Shown: positions 18,892 to 28,712 of the stretch, piece by piece | How positions within the stretch are numbered: position 1 is the stretch's first letter | How the letters are laid out: each line of letters starts with the position of its first letter | From: Chloroflexota bacterium | GTDB taxonomy: Bacteria > Chloroflexota > Anaerolineae > VGOG01 | NCBI GenBank assembly: GCA_016875995.1 | Contig: VGOG01000011.1 | Location: 1-36,867 of the forward strand | Length of the DNA: 36,867 nt | Direction: 5' to 3' | Notes under the pieces: model-generated | What the model was told of the DNA's origin: nothing | The model's database searches: none | Seen by the model: the letters and a program-made list of their open reading frames with translations, nothing else | Translations under genes and position numbers: made by a program

Positions 18892-18948
18892 GCACTGCTG
18901 TCCTTTCTGTTTAACCCGTTTTATGCAATTACTATCAATCCATCTTGC

Positions 18949-19809
18949 TCATCTGTTACTCAGTTCATATTCAATTCGCTGAATCCGCCCACGCCAGTAT
19001 GGCTTCGCTCCGTCAGAAAGTAACCATGTCACTTCACCTTCCAGCGGAACCAACATGCCATCCCGAATTTCGTAGTCCCAGATTCGACCTTGCCAAGGGG
19101 TTGAAACCTGCTCCCCATCCACTTCGTGGTATCTGCCATCCGAATGAACTGAACTGATTAACCCTTGAGCATCAAATTTAAACACCAGCGTAACCGTCGT
19201 TGTGCCATCGGTGATCGTGGCACTGGCTTGTGTGTCATCAATTGCTGTCCAAGCCACACCCTGACTTGGAAGAAGTGCTGTTGGATACCACGCCGCCTCA
19301 GCGAAAAAGCGCATTAACTCTCCATGTGCCAGTTCTGGGGTACTGGGCTGTTTCATTACTGTCAATAGCCCGAATAGCTTTGCCGTCAAAACACCCTCAC
19401 CTGCAACATAGGCATCATGGACATGAATGGTCATTCCCGGCACCATACGAATGCGAGCGTCCCAAACAAAACCTGGACGCTGGATGATGACACGCTGAGT
19501 TGAACTGAACGGCTTCCATTGCTCTCCAGTCTCGCTCATGTTGAAGGTGCCAGTGTGTTCTATGCTGACTGCCGTAACTAACGGTTGCCCTTCTTTCAGA
19601 ACAGTACGAAGATAGCGCTGAACAGGCGCAGGCAGCCCCTCCAATTCACGCGGGTCATACGATGTTGGGGCGATCGGCACACGTGCCGCTTCCATTTTCG
19701 CATGCAGGTCTCTCGTATCTGATTGCCAGCGGTTAGTGCCGTAGATGATTACCGCCACAATAACGAACGCCAGAACGACAAGTAAAACTGCAATCACTTT
19801 CCACCACAT
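18949..19809 (-). CDS. DUF6544/DUF6920-like protein of unknown function
   Basis: N-terminal TM; LPAPVQRYLRTVLKEGQPLV...RFFAEAAWYPTALLPSQGVAWTAIDDTQASATI; GGAGGA upstream of ATG. Confidence 0.6.
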   Translation of the reverse strand: MWWKVIAVLLVVLAFVIVAVIIYGTNRWQSDTRDLHAKMEAARVPIAPTSYDPRELEGLPAPVQRYLRTVLKEGQPLVTAVSIEHTGTFNMSETGEQWKPFSSTQRVIIQRPGFVWDARIRMVPGMTIHVHDAYVAGEGVLTAKLFGLLTVMKQPSTPELAHGELMRFFAEAAWYPTALLPSQGVAWTAIDDTQASATITDGTTTVTLVFKFDAQGLISSVHSDGRYHEVDGEQVSTPWQGRIWDYEIRDGMLVPLEGEVTWLLSDGAKPYWRGRIQRIEYELSNR

Positions 19810-19825
19810 GTCTAATCCTCCTTCT

Positions 19826-19897
19826 GCTTAACGGTTGGCATAACCCGCTTGCGATGAGCGTAGCGAGGGGCAAGTCGGGTTCATGCCATTGTTGGGC
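19826..19897 (-). other. attC-like integron recombination site 3
   Basis: Minus strand GCCCAACAATGGCATGAACCCGACTTGCCCC-TCGCTACGCTCATC-GCAAGCGGGTTATGCCAACCGTTAAGC; ends fit RYYYAAC/GTTRRRY; arms TGGCAT[G]AACCCG[A]CTTGC pair with GCAAGCGGGTTATGCCA. Confidence 0.8.
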
Positions 19898-19972
19898 GGA
19901 GCGATTCCAGCCCCCCTGAGCCGAGGTAGTGAGCGCACAGGACGCCTTGCTAGAGCAACAGATCAAGCCGCG

Positions 19973-20386
19973 CTACTTGCTTCTTGCCCGATTCAAGATG
20001 TCAGCCACTGCCAGAATGACCCCGATCCCCATCAGGCCATAACCAACGAGTCTATCCTCCCCGAAGATGATCCCTGCCAAGACGAACGCGAAGGCCAAAC
20101 TGGCCAAAGGCGTGATTCTGTTCTCTGCCTTCTTCCCACGCACGAGGAAGACGACGATGCAGAATAGGTTCGGTATAGCATTCTGAAAAGTTGACTTATA
20201 CTGAACTTTGGCTATAATACCTGGTGCTTTGACTGGGCAATTTGGATTGAAACGCCGCTTCCGACCGACGCCCATATTATGCAATCGAAGTTCCTTTTTG
20301 TCAAACAACAGGAGGCAACTTGCTTTGCGAAACTCGAGTTGTCCATAACCCAAGTTTGCACCAAAAAACGATTTTGTGCAAGTCAC
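19973..20386 (-). CDS. Small membrane protein of unknown function (true start uncertain)
   Basis: Two hydrophobic segments near the C-terminus (NLFCIVVFLV; LASLAFAFVLAGIIFGEDRLVGYGLMGIGVILAVADIL). Confidence 0.35.
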   Translation of the reverse strand: MTCTKSFFGANLGYGQLEFRKASCLLLFDKKELRLHNMGVGRKRRFNPNCPVKAPGIIAKVQYKSTFQNAIPNLFCIVVFLVRGKKAENRITPLASLAFAFVLAGIIFGEDRLVGYGLMGIGVILAVADILNRARSK

Positions 20387-20429
20387 AAACCGCCCCGGAT
20401 TTTGTCTAAACTCAAGTTCTACAAGACGT

Positions 20430-20760
20430 ACCAGCCCTGCTCATCAACGTCAGAAATCTCTCCAAGAGTTACAGAACCGGTCAGGCTGAGACAAAGGCGC
20501 TGCGGGGCGTCAGCCTGGAATTGGAGAAAGGCGGAATTGGGGTTATCCTGGGTCCGTCTGGATCGGGGAAATCCACAGCAAGTCCCCGCTGGATGTGGGA
20601 GAAGTATTGGCGGCGATTGGGATGGAAGATGAGAAAAACCGCTTCCCACGGGAGCTTTCCGGCAGCGAGCAGCGTGTGGCGCTGGCGCGGGCGGTGGTCA
20701 AAAAGAGGAAAGCGCAGCATGAGGCTTTCGCCGGTCAGTTCTTGACTCCAGCCTCGAAAC
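20430..20760 (+). pseudogene. Internally deleted ABC transporter ATPase (MacB/LolD-like)
   Basis: INVRNLSKSYRTGQAETKALRGVSLELEKGG..GPSGSGKST (Walker A), then in another frame FPRELSGSEQRVALARAVV (signature); Q-loop region missing and Walker B not seen. Confidence 0.75.
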
Positions 20761-20780
20761 TGTCCGAAGGGAGGTAGGCT

Positions 20781-21935
20781 ATGGGCATGCCGGAATACGA
20801 TGTATTCATTGCTGGAGGCGCAATCGCCGGGCCAGTGGCGGCGAAGTTCTGCGCCAAACAGGGCTTGAAGACCCTGCTGGTCGAGAAAGCCAAAGTGCCT
20901 CGGGACAAAACCTGCTCCGGCATTCAGTTCCCGTACTTCGAGAAGATCATCGGTGATCCCATACCGCCCGACCGGCTGTGCCGCAATACCCTGTCGAAAG
21001 TGGAGATACATTTCCCCAATGGGAAGGTCACCCAGGTGGGCTTTCCCATGCTCAGCTTTATGCGGAGCACTTTCGACGAATGGCTCTGCCGCCTGGCCCA
21101 AGCTTACGGAGCCGAATTTCGGGATGGTTGTAGCTTCAAATCCTGCGAGGAGTCGGCCAGTGGCGCTTTGATTCATCTGGAAGCCGGTGGCAAACACGAG
21201 ACGATCAGAGCGAGGTACGTCGTAGATGCGACGGGCATGAGAGCAGTCATCCGGCGCCAACTCCGAGGCGCCGAGGGGTTTCAAAGAGGCGGCACAGGCG
21301 CAACTCTGAACTACTACTTTACGGCGGACGGCGATCTCCAGCCCGACACACTCTACCAGTTTTGGAATCTCGAATTCAACGATGCGATGTTTGCCTGGGT
21401 TTACAACAAGACCCTGCCCGATGGTCAAGACTATTGGGTCGTGGGAACGGGATATGAGAAGGACATCTATCTGCACCTGGATAGATTCTTCGCACACGTC
21501 CAGAACCTGTATCATCTGAAGAACGTGAATATCGTCAAGAAAGAGGGCTACAGCGCCAGCATGTCTTTGCTGGACGAGCGAAGAATCTGGCTTGGCGAGA
21601 GGAACTTCCTGATGACAGGTGACGCTGCGGGATTGATTGATGTGACCCGAGGCGTGGGTATGGATGCTGCCGCGCTGAGCGGCCGGCTGGCAGCAAAGGC
21701 CATCGGCCTAGCTGCGCGCGAAAGCAGGCCCGTCGGCGAGACCTATGCCCGGCTGATGAAGGACCTCGTCGCTCAAACCAGGAAGAACCAGCACAGCGGC
21801 GTGCAGTCGTGCGCGACCAATGCCGCGCTCCAGACATATCTGGACAAAGGTATGCTGCGGATGGGGCTGCGTATGTTCTTCCAGAATCGCCTCAATCGCT
21901 TGCGGAGTGGCGAACACCAGGTCATGCTGCCGTAA
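20781..21935 (+). CDS. FAD-dependent oxidoreductase, geranylgeranyl-reductase-like
   Basis: YDVFIAGGAIAGPVAAKFCAKQGLKTLLVEK, RYVVDATGMRAVIRR, FLMTGDAAGLIDVTRGVGMDAAALSGRLAA. Confidence 0.8.
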   Translation: MGMPEYDVFIAGGAIAGPVAAKFCAKQGLKTLLVEKAKVPRDKTCSGIQFPYFEKIIGDPIPPDRLCRNTLSKVEIHFPNGKVTQVGFPMLSFMRSTFDEWLCRLAQAYGAEFRDGCSFKSCEESASGALIHLEAGGKHETIRARYVVDATGMRAVIRRQLRGAEGFQRGGTGATLNYYFTADGDLQPDTLYQFWNLEFNDAMFAWVYNKTLPDGQDYWVVGTGYEKDIYLHLDRFFAHVQNLYHLKNVNIVKKEGYSASMSLLDERRIWLGERNFLMTGDAAGLIDVTRGVGMDAAALSGRLAAKAIGLAARESRPVGETYARLMKDLVAQTRKNQHSGVQSCATNAALQTYLDKGMLRMGLRMFFQNRLNRLRSGEHQVMLP

Positions 21936-21960
21936 GGGTCACCACCTGGGAGATGACGCG

Positions 21961-23364
21961 ATGACCTACCAACCTACGCTGGAATCGGTGAAAACCCATC
22001 CCCTGCCAAACTGGTATGACGGCGCCAAGCTTGGGATCTTTGTTCACTGGGGTGTATACAGCGTGCCTGCCTTTGCACCGCCAGGCGAAATGGCGGCGGC
22101 GAAATTGCTCAAGGGTGAAATAGGGTTTGCCCAATCACCTTACGCCGAGTGGTATCAAAACAGCCTGCGCATCCAGGGCAGCCCCACATACCGGCATCAC
22201 GTCGCAACCTACGGCGCGGACTATCGCTACGAGCAGTTTGCACCACAGTTCAATGAGCTGCTCCGGACATGGGATCCTGCCTCATGGGCGGAGCTATTTG
22301 CCCGCGCCGGGGCGCGCTACGTTGTCCTGGTCACCAAACACCACGACGGTTTTCTGATGTGGCACAGCCGCCATGCCAATCCGCGTCTCGAAAAATGGCA
22401 GGCAGCGCGCGACGTGGCGGGCGAGCTCAGTCGCGCCATCAATGCCCAAGGCCTCAAAATGGGCTTCTACTACTCCAGCCTGCTCGACTGGAGCTTCACC
22501 CAGAAGCCCATCACGTCACTCGCCGAACTCGTCGCCGGGAGCGACACCAGCCACGCCTATCTCGCCTACGTCGAAAAGCATTGGCTCGAGCTCATCGAAC
22601 GCTACGACCCCTGGATTTTATGGAGCGATATCGGATATCCACCTGGCTACAGCTTGCCCACGCTCTTCGCGCATTTCTACAACCGCAAGCCCGAAGGCGT
22701 GGTCAATGATCGCTGGATGCAACTGCCCCGATTCTTCTTCAGCAAACTGGGGCGCGCCATTCTCGGACAAATGACCAGACGCCTGCCAGGCGGTGAGCCG
22801 CCCAAGGTCCCGCACTGCGATTTTGTGACGCCCGAATACGCCACTTTCGACCACATCACAACGCACAAATGGGAGACCTGCCGGGGCATCGGCAACTCGT
22901 TCGGTTACAACCAGTGCGAGAACGCCAGGGACTATCAAAAGGCGGACGATCTGATCCGCCTGCTGGCGGACGTCGTCAGCAAAAACGGCAACCTGCTCCT
23001 GAATGTGGGACCCTACGCCGATGGGACCATCCATCCCTTGCAGGTGACGGCGCTCGAGGGGCTGGGCCGCTGGCTGAAGGCCAACGGCGAGTCCATCTAT
23101 GACACACGCCCGTGGATCCGCTTCCAGGATACCGGCGCCAATGGCGCGGAGGTGCGGTACACAGCCAAAGAGGGGGCGTTGTACGCCATCGTCACCAGGC
23201 TGCCGGCCAGCAAGGTGCTTTGCCTGCCGCTGGGGTTCGCGGGCGGCGCAACGCTGCTCGAAACAGGAGATGCGTTGGCGGTCGAACGCTCAGGTGGGAA
23301 TCTCCGGATCGCCTTCCCTCCCCGCATATCTGAAGAATCTATCCCGGTCGTCAGAATCCGGTAG
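21961..23364 (+). CDS. Alpha-L-fucosidase-like, glycoside hydrolase family 29
   Basis: WYDGAKLGIFVHWGVYSVPAF, ARYVVLVTKHHDGFLMWHS, GFYYSSLLDW, NGNLLLNVGPYADGTI; ATG at 21961. Confidence 0.85.
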   Translation: MTYQPTLESVKTHPLPNWYDGAKLGIFVHWGVYSVPAFAPPGEMAAAKLLKGEIGFAQSPYAEWYQNSLRIQGSPTYRHHVATYGADYRYEQFAPQFNELLRTWDPASWAELFARAGARYVVLVTKHHDGFLMWHSRHANPRLEKWQAARDVAGELSRAINAQGLKMGFYYSSLLDWSFTQKPITSLAELVAGSDTSHAYLAYVEKHWLELIERYDPWILWSDIGYPPGYSLPTLFAHFYNRKPEGVVNDRWMQLPRFFFSKLGRAILGQMTRRLPGGEPPKVPHCDFVTPEYATFDHITTHKWETCRGIGNSFGYNQCENARDYQKADDLIRLLADVVSKNGNLLLNVGPYADGTIHPLQVTALEGLGRWLKANGESIYDTRPWIRFQDTGANGAEVRYTAKEGALYAIVTRLPASKVLCLPLGFAGGATLLETGDALAVERSGGNLRIAFPPRISEESIPVVRIR

Positions 23365-23471
23365 CCTCTTTGCCGCTCTGACGCTATGGGACTTGAGCGG
23401 CAGGATCGTCAGGTTCAGGGTTGCTGAGGGCCTGCGGCCTTGTCAGCGCCCATGCCCGCCCTGATCGCCGC
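23351..23471. repeat. ~121-bp direct repeat, copy 1
   Basis: tcagaatccggtag...gccctgatcgccgc; 6 mismatches by eye versus 34422-34542. Confidence 0.9.
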
Positions 23472-23610
23472 CAGGTTCCAGCGGCCTGCGCCACCCCACC
23501 ACGCGGTCGCGCGGCCCGCAGGGGGAGATCCCCACTTTGTCAGGCGTGGAACTGCATTCGCAAGAAACCATCACCCTGCCCCCACTGGCTTACGGATTTT
23601 TGCTCTTCCG

Positions 23611-24498
23611 TCAGTGAGCCGCCGGGCGTTTCTTGAGGGCCTGCATCGCCACCACCCCGCAGATGATCAGCAGCAGCCCGACCGCCGTCATCCAGGTGAG
23701 CTGGTAGTTGGGGAGCAGGAACACCTGCCAGATGATTGGCAGCCCGATGAAGGCGGCGTTATAGGCCGGCACCAGCAGGCTGGCGCGTACCTTGTGGGCG
23801 AAGCCGATCTGTGTTACGACGAAGGCCAGAAAACCAACCACGAATGAGGAAGTGAAGAAGATTGTCCCAACCAGGTTGGACGGCAGCAGACCGGGCTGCC
23901 CGCCATAGTTCTGGCCGACGCCCTTGAAGAACGGGTCGAGGCTGCCCAACCCGCCGGCCAGGGTGCCGAACGCCAGGGCGACCACCGCCAGGTTCGAGCT
24001 CCGCAGCGAGGCGATGACGAAGGCAATGCTGAGAACCAGCCAGACCGCCTGGGCCGCCAGCATGGCGTTCACGTTCATCGAGAAACGGTCCATGCCGGTG
24101 CGTGCGATGTTCTCGATCCCGATGACCAGCGTCCCGCTGACGATGGCCGCCGCCCCCGCCAGTTCCAGACGGGTGATTTTTTCCTTCAGGACGAAAGCTG
24201 CATACGCCATCAGGAAGATCAGTCCCATCCCGAACATGCTGCTGAACAGGGCGGGCGGTCCGTAGGGCTGGGCCAGCGTAGACCAGACAAAGAGCGTGTT
24301 GTTCAGGATCAAACCGACGGTGTAGATGACCGGCTTCTTCAAACCGCCATCCACCGGCTGGCCGGTCTTTTGGAGTTTGGCCTTGATCTGCTCGAAAACC
24401 TCGATGCCCTGACGTTCCAGAGCCTTGGCCAGGTGGGCCTGGATGGTGAAGAGAATGCCCAGGAGCAGAACGAGTGGAATGTTGGTCATGAGAATCAT
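23611..24498 (-). CDS. EamA/DMT-like integral membrane transporter
   Basis: About ten hydrophobic segments; MAYAAFVLKEKITRLELAGAAAIVSGTLVIG and C-terminal LLLIICGVVAMQALKKR. Confidence 0.6.
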   Translation of the reverse strand: MILMTNIPLVLLLGILFTIQAHLAKALERQGIEVFEQIKAKLQKTGQPVDGGLKKPVIYTVGLILNNTLFVWSTLAQPYGPPALFSSMFGMGLIFLMAYAAFVLKEKITRLELAGAAAIVSGTLVIGIENIARTGMDRFSMNVNAMLAAQAVWLVLSIAFVIASLRSSNLAVVALAFGTLAGGLGSLDPFFKGVGQNYGGQPGLLPSNLVGTIFFTSSFVVGFLAFVVTQIGFAHKVRASLLVPAYNAAFIGLPIIWQVFLLPNYQLTWMTAVGLLLIICGVVAMQALKKRPAAH

Positions 24499-24546
24499 CC
24501 TTGAATAGGTACTAAAGAAAAGTAAAAAGGGAGAAGCGGCAGATGG

Positions 24547-25578
24547 TTAAGGCGTCCGGCGTGACTGCATGTCATCCAGGATGACGCGCAGGGCGGCGGG
24601 ATTGGCGCGGTGCAGGAACTCCCCGCGCGACCAGTAGACCTCGTAATGCCCGCCCAGCGAGGCGACGACCGCCTGGATGGCCGGGGCATACTGCGTGTAA
24701 CGCGGCTCATTGTAACAGCAAATGTCGAACTGGTTCAGGACCTGGATCTGCGACCGGCCTGCCGCCCCCAGGATGGACAGGTCTTCGAACCCGGCCAGGC
24801 GCTGCAGGTCGGGGAGATTCTCCTCCCAGTCGCCCCAGTTCCTCTGGTCGCGGTCGAAGCGCAGGGCCAGCGGCACGCCGGCCGCCACGGGGTAGCTGGC
24901 GTCAATGCGCACGTCCAGCGCCGCGGCCAGTTGGGTCGTCCAGCCGCCGCCGGAGAGACCGACCATGAAGATATCCTGGAAGCCCTGCGCCTCCGCCTCG
25001 TTGACCAGGGCGATGACCGGCTCGACGAAGTAGCGCAGCGGCGAACCGGCGGTGACCTCATCGAGGAAAGCAAACTGCTTGTGCTGGCGGAAGACCACCG
25101 GCCCGGTCTCAGGCAGGGACACGGTCACCTCGTGCAGGTTGGCGCCCAGCAGCGGCATGTCCAGTCTCCAAACGAGATATCCGGCGCGTACGAAGGTCTG
25201 GATGGCGGCCCGGTCGCGCCGGGTGTAACCCTCGTGCCCGGTGTGGTAGATCACCAGCGCCCCGTTGGGTTCGGCTGGCCGGGAAACGGTGACGACCGAC
25301 GCGAAGCCGTTCGGCAAATGGATGATCTTGCCGTCCCCGGCGATTTCCGGTATAATATCCGGCAGAGAGGCAGCAGCGAAAATATAGTCAATCAGCCTGA
25401 GGCGCAGCGCTGCGACGTCGGCGGCGTCGGTGACGTGGATCTGCGGCTGGTAGGCGGCAGACGTCTCCCCTGGGGCCGGTATGGCGCCGGTCAGGTACAG
25501 CGCCAGCACCAGTCCCACCACGGCGGTCGTCAGGACGCCCAGCAGGAACCATAAGACGGGGGAGCGTGTCCTTTTCAT
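24547..25578 (-). CDS. Membrane-anchored alpha/beta hydrolase
   Basis: N-terminal TM (MKRTRSPVLWFLLGVLTTAVVGLVLALYL), FMVGLSGGGWTTQLAAALD nucleophile elbow; ATG at 25578 rather than the 577-aa ORF start. Confidence 0.7.
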   Translation of the reverse strand: MKRTRSPVLWFLLGVLTTAVVGLVLALYLTGAIPAPGETSAAYQPQIHVTDAADVAALRLRLIDYIFAAASLPDIIPEIAGDGKIIHLPNGFASVVTVSRPAEPNGALVIYHTGHEGYTRRDRAAIQTFVRAGYLVWRLDMPLLGANLHEVTVSLPETGPVVFRQHKQFAFLDEVTAGSPLRYFVEPVIALVNEAEAQGFQDIFMVGLSGGGWTTQLAAALDVRIDASYPVAAGVPLALRFDRDQRNWGDWEENLPDLQRLAGFEDLSILGAAGRSQIQVLNQFDICCYNEPRYTQYAPAIQAVVASLGGHYEVYWSRGEFLHRANPAALRVILDDMQSRRTP

Positions 25579-25611
25579 GAGATCATTATAATGCAGTCGT
25601 TCGGAGGGCAC

Positions 25612-28563
25612 ATGGATCATAAAGTGTACGTGATGCTCGGGTTCCATATCAATTTTTATCACTCCTGGCGGGGCGATACCCCCGACGAGGCCGGCTTCGG
25701 CACCGATATACGCGTCATCCGGGGCATCCTGGACATCCTCGACCGCGCCAACGCGGCCGGGAGGAAGGCGCGCGGCTACTGGGACACGGAGGTTTACTGG
25801 ACCTTCCAGGAGATCCTGCCCAAACACTGCCCCGACATCCTGGAGCGGCTGCGCCGCCGCGTCGCTGCCGGGCTGGACGAGATCGTGCTCGGCCCGTTCA
25901 ACAACGGCGCCAACCACGCCGCCACCGCCGACGAATTCCGCCGCGCGGTGGAATGGGCCATGGAGAACCCGTGGGGGTCTGGCTTGAAGCAGTTGTTCCC
26001 GCAGGTCACGTCCTACTACCGCCCGCAGGAGTGCTTCTTGACCACCGGCCAGGAGCAAATCCTGAAGGACTGTGGTGTGGACGGTCTCATACTCTATTAT
26101 GCCCTCGTCCCGTTCAACACGCTGGGGGCCTTTACCCCGGCCCTGTCTCTGGAGCGGCGTTACAACCCGTTCTGGTTCCGCTCCCGCGAAGATCAGCCGC
26201 CGCTGGTCGTCTTCCCGGCCATGGCCGCCGCCGACGTGCTGGAGATGACCTCGCTCGAATCCATGCTGCTCGACCTGCACGCCCGCCAGTTGCGCGGCGA
26301 GATTAATTCAGATGTTGTCATCCACCTGAACGAGGACGCCGACCTGGAAAGCTGGCTGCCCGTCAAGCTGCCGCCCGCCTTCAAGTGGTTTCCCAACACC
26401 GGCGGGCTGGAGGAGTACATCCACCTGGTCAACAAGTACCCGTGGGCCGACTTTACCGTCCCGAGCGAGTACCTGGCCGCCCACCCGCCGCAGGGCGAGG
26501 TGCTCGTCCGGCAGGACCTGGCCGACGGCGGCTTCGACGGCAGCTACTCGTGGGCCGAGAAATGCGCCAGCCTGCGCACCTGGACCCTGCTCGAACAGTC
26601 CCGCCTGAAGTCCAACCATGCCGCGGCCCTGGCCCGGCGCACCGGCCTCGACCTGGATGCCCGCCTATGGGACGGCATGGATTCGTCCTTCTTCCAGCGG
26701 CTGATCGGCCTGACCACCACCCACTTCGGCATGTCCACGCCGGTCATCAACGAGGAGCGCCAGGCGCGCGCCTTCGCCATCCTGGGCGGGGCACGGCGGA
26801 TTGCCGATGAGGCCGAGCGAGAGGCGGCCGGGCGGATCGTTGCGAAGCAGCCGCCGGCGGAGGCGCTATACGCTTTCGAGATTTTTCCCACCCCGCCGGC
26901 GCGGGAGCTCGATCCGGCTCCGGCGCGGGCGGCAGTCTGTGTGCCGGTGATCCTGCCGGCCGGGGTGGAGGCGGTGCGATTGGAGCAAGATGGAAAGCTC
27001 GCGCCTGCCTCCCTGACGGACCGGACGCCCCTCCCGGATGGCCGCGTGCAATACAACCTCCGCTTCGTTACCGGGACGTTGAGCAAGGACGATGTCTTGC
27101 ACTATCGTCTCTTCGCCGCCGCTCCAGCCGCCGCCCCCGCCCCGCTGACCCGGCTGAAGAACGCGTGGCTCGAGGTCGAGTTCTCCGGGCAGACGGGGAT
27201 CGCCTCCTGCAAGCACAACGGCGTCGAGGTTGGCGGGACGGAGTTCCTAAGCCCCTTTGTCTCCTACCGGACGGACAAGCAGCCGGTCGTCTACCCGGCC
27301 ACACGCTGGGAGCTTATCCCCCTGACCGGGGAGCAGTGGCACGGCCTGCAGCGCCTGCGCCTGCGCGCCTCGGCCCCGATGCAGACGCCGCACGGGGAAT
27401 TCACCAACGAGTTCACTTACACCTTTACCCTGTTCGACGATCTGCCGCACCTGTACGTGGATGTGGAGGCACGCTACGCCGCCACGCCGTCCACCGAGAC
27501 CATCCACAACATGATCCAGAAACTGCGCCGGCTGATGGACCTGCGCTGGGTGGAGGTGGCGCCGTGCCAGCTCCATCCAGCCCTGACGGCTCCGGCGGCG
27601 AAGCCCTTGCGGGTCTGGAAGCACAACTACCTGGGGATCACGGCCTGGTACGACCTGAACTACGGGCAGATCAACCCCCGCAACCGCGACCTGGATTCCT
27701 TCAACCACCAGGCGACCGCCGGCTGGGTGGCGGTCAGCGACGGGAAGCGCGGCCTGCTCCTGGGCGAGAACGCCGAGCGGCTGGCCTCGATGGCCTTCTG
27801 CCCGATGCGGCTGCGCGAGAGAAATGGCCTTCAGCAGTTATGGCTCAATCCCTTCGGCTCGTACCACGGCCGGCAAGCCAGCTATTCCCACCTGGGGGCC
27901 AGCGGGCTTGGAACGGATTTCCTGAATGCCTTCAGCGGCGCCCTGAAGCCCAACGGCCCCTCGTTCAACGGCCAGACTGTGACCTTCTCACTGCTGCTGG
28001 CGCCGTATGCCGGCGACGAGCCTCCGGCGGAGCTGCAGGCCGAGGCCGCCGCGCACTTCTATCCGCCGGGCGTGGTCTTTCACGCCGCGCCTGCCGGGGT
28101 GGAGGCGCTGCTGCCGGAAGATATCCTTGCTGCCGCTGAAGAGAACCTGCGCCAGGCGGCGATCGCCGCGACCGAGACCGTTCCCGTCCCGGCGGCCTTC
28201 CTGGTCAATCCCAGTCACAATCAGGCCAACCTGGTCTGGGATCTGCCGCGCGCTGTCCCGGTGACCGGCTGCGAGGTGGCCTGGAGAGCGGGCGGCGAAT
28301 CGGAATGGCAGACCTGCTCCATCCCACCGGCGAACCGCTGGCAGGTGCCCGGCCTGGAGGACGGGCGGGAATACGCCTTCCGGCTGCGCGCCGCCTGCGG
28401 CCCGCGCTTCTCCGCCTGGACGGAGGAACAAACCTGCGTCCCCGGGGCGGTCCTGGTCTCGTCCATGGGTGGAGGCTTTGCGCAGCTTCCCCTGCGGTCG
28501 CTCCTCAAGTTGATCGGCGGCAGCCTGTGGTCGGTCGTACGGGCGCGGTTTGCCCGGCGCTGA
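25612..28563 (+). CDS. GH38/GH57-like glycoside hydrolase with C-terminal FN3-like domain
   Basis: MLGFHINFYHSWRGD, YWDTEVYWTFQEILPKHCPDILERLRRRVAAGLDEIVLGPFNN; C-terminal NLVWDLPRAVPVTGCEVAWRAGGE...YAFRLRAACG; GGAGGG before ATG 25612. Confidence 0.65.
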   Translation: MDHKVYVMLGFHINFYHSWRGDTPDEAGFGTDIRVIRGILDILDRANAAGRKARGYWDTEVYWTFQEILPKHCPDILERLRRRVAAGLDEIVLGPFNNGANHAATADEFRRAVEWAMENPWGSGLKQLFPQVTSYYRPQECFLTTGQEQILKDCGVDGLILYYALVPFNTLGAFTPALSLERRYNPFWFRSREDQPPLVVFPAMAAADVLEMTSLESMLLDLHARQLRGEINSDVVIHLNEDADLESWLPVKLPPAFKWFPNTGGLEEYIHLVNKYPWADFTVPSEYLAAHPPQGEVLVRQDLADGGFDGSYSWAEKCASLRTWTLLEQSRLKSNHAAALARRTGLDLDARLWDGMDSSFFQRLIGLTTTHFGMSTPVINEERQARAFAILGGARRIADEAEREAAGRIVAKQPPAEALYAFEIFPTPPARELDPAPARAAVCVPVILPAGVEAVRLEQDGKLAPASLTDRTPLPDGRVQYNLRFVTGTLSKDDVLHYRLFAAAPAAAPAPLTRLKNAWLEVEFSGQTGIASCKHNGVEVGGTEFLSPFVSYRTDKQPVVYPATRWELIPLTGEQWHGLQRLRLRASAPMQTPHGEFTNEFTYTFTLFDDLPHLYVDVEARYAATPSTETIHNMIQKLRRLMDLRWVEVAPCQLHPALTAPAAKPLRVWKHNYLGITAWYDLNYGQINPRNRDLDSFNHQATAGWVAVSDGKRGLLLGENAERLASMAFCPMRLRERNGLQQLWLNPFGSYHGRQASYSHLGASGLGTDFLNAFSGALKPNGPSFNGQTVTFSLLLAPYAGDEPPAELQAEAAAHFYPPGVVFHAAPAGVEALLPEDILAAAEENLRQAAIAATETVPVPAAFLVNPSHNQANLVWDLPRAVPVTGCEVAWRAGGESEWQTCSIPPANRWQVPGLEDGREYAFRLRAACGPRFSAWTEEQTCVPGAVLVSSMGGGFAQLPLRSLLKLIGGSLWSVVRARFARR

Positions 28564-28661
28564 TCGCGCGCTTTTAGGCAGGAAAGATCGCTCGCGGGCG
28601 GTTGCGCTGGGAAAGCTGTCCGTATTGATCCAGCGCTCAGCGCCCATCAGGAACAACCGAC

Positions 28662-28693
28662 AGGCAGCCTATCTACCGGCTGCCTGTTTTTTT
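28662..28693 (+). terminator. Rho-independent-type terminator
   Basis: aggcagcc-tatctacc-ggctgcct-g-ttttttt: 8-bp perfect stem, 8-nt loop, T7 run, after the glycoside hydrolase gene. Confidence 0.85.
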
Positions 28694-28712
28694 ACGATGA
28701 CAGAGGCCGCAC

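Noticed and set aside
18915-18950. ctgtttaacccgttttatgca as an attC right half between the DUF6544-like and CPBP-like genes
   Set aside because: GTTAAAC core present on the minus strand but no convincing paired arm found; left as possible remnant only
25579-26280. N-terminal extension of the 577-aa minus ORF (24547-26280)
   Set aside because: Antisense to the glycoside hydrolase; the real hydrolase starts at MKRTRSP (25578) with a normal TM anchor
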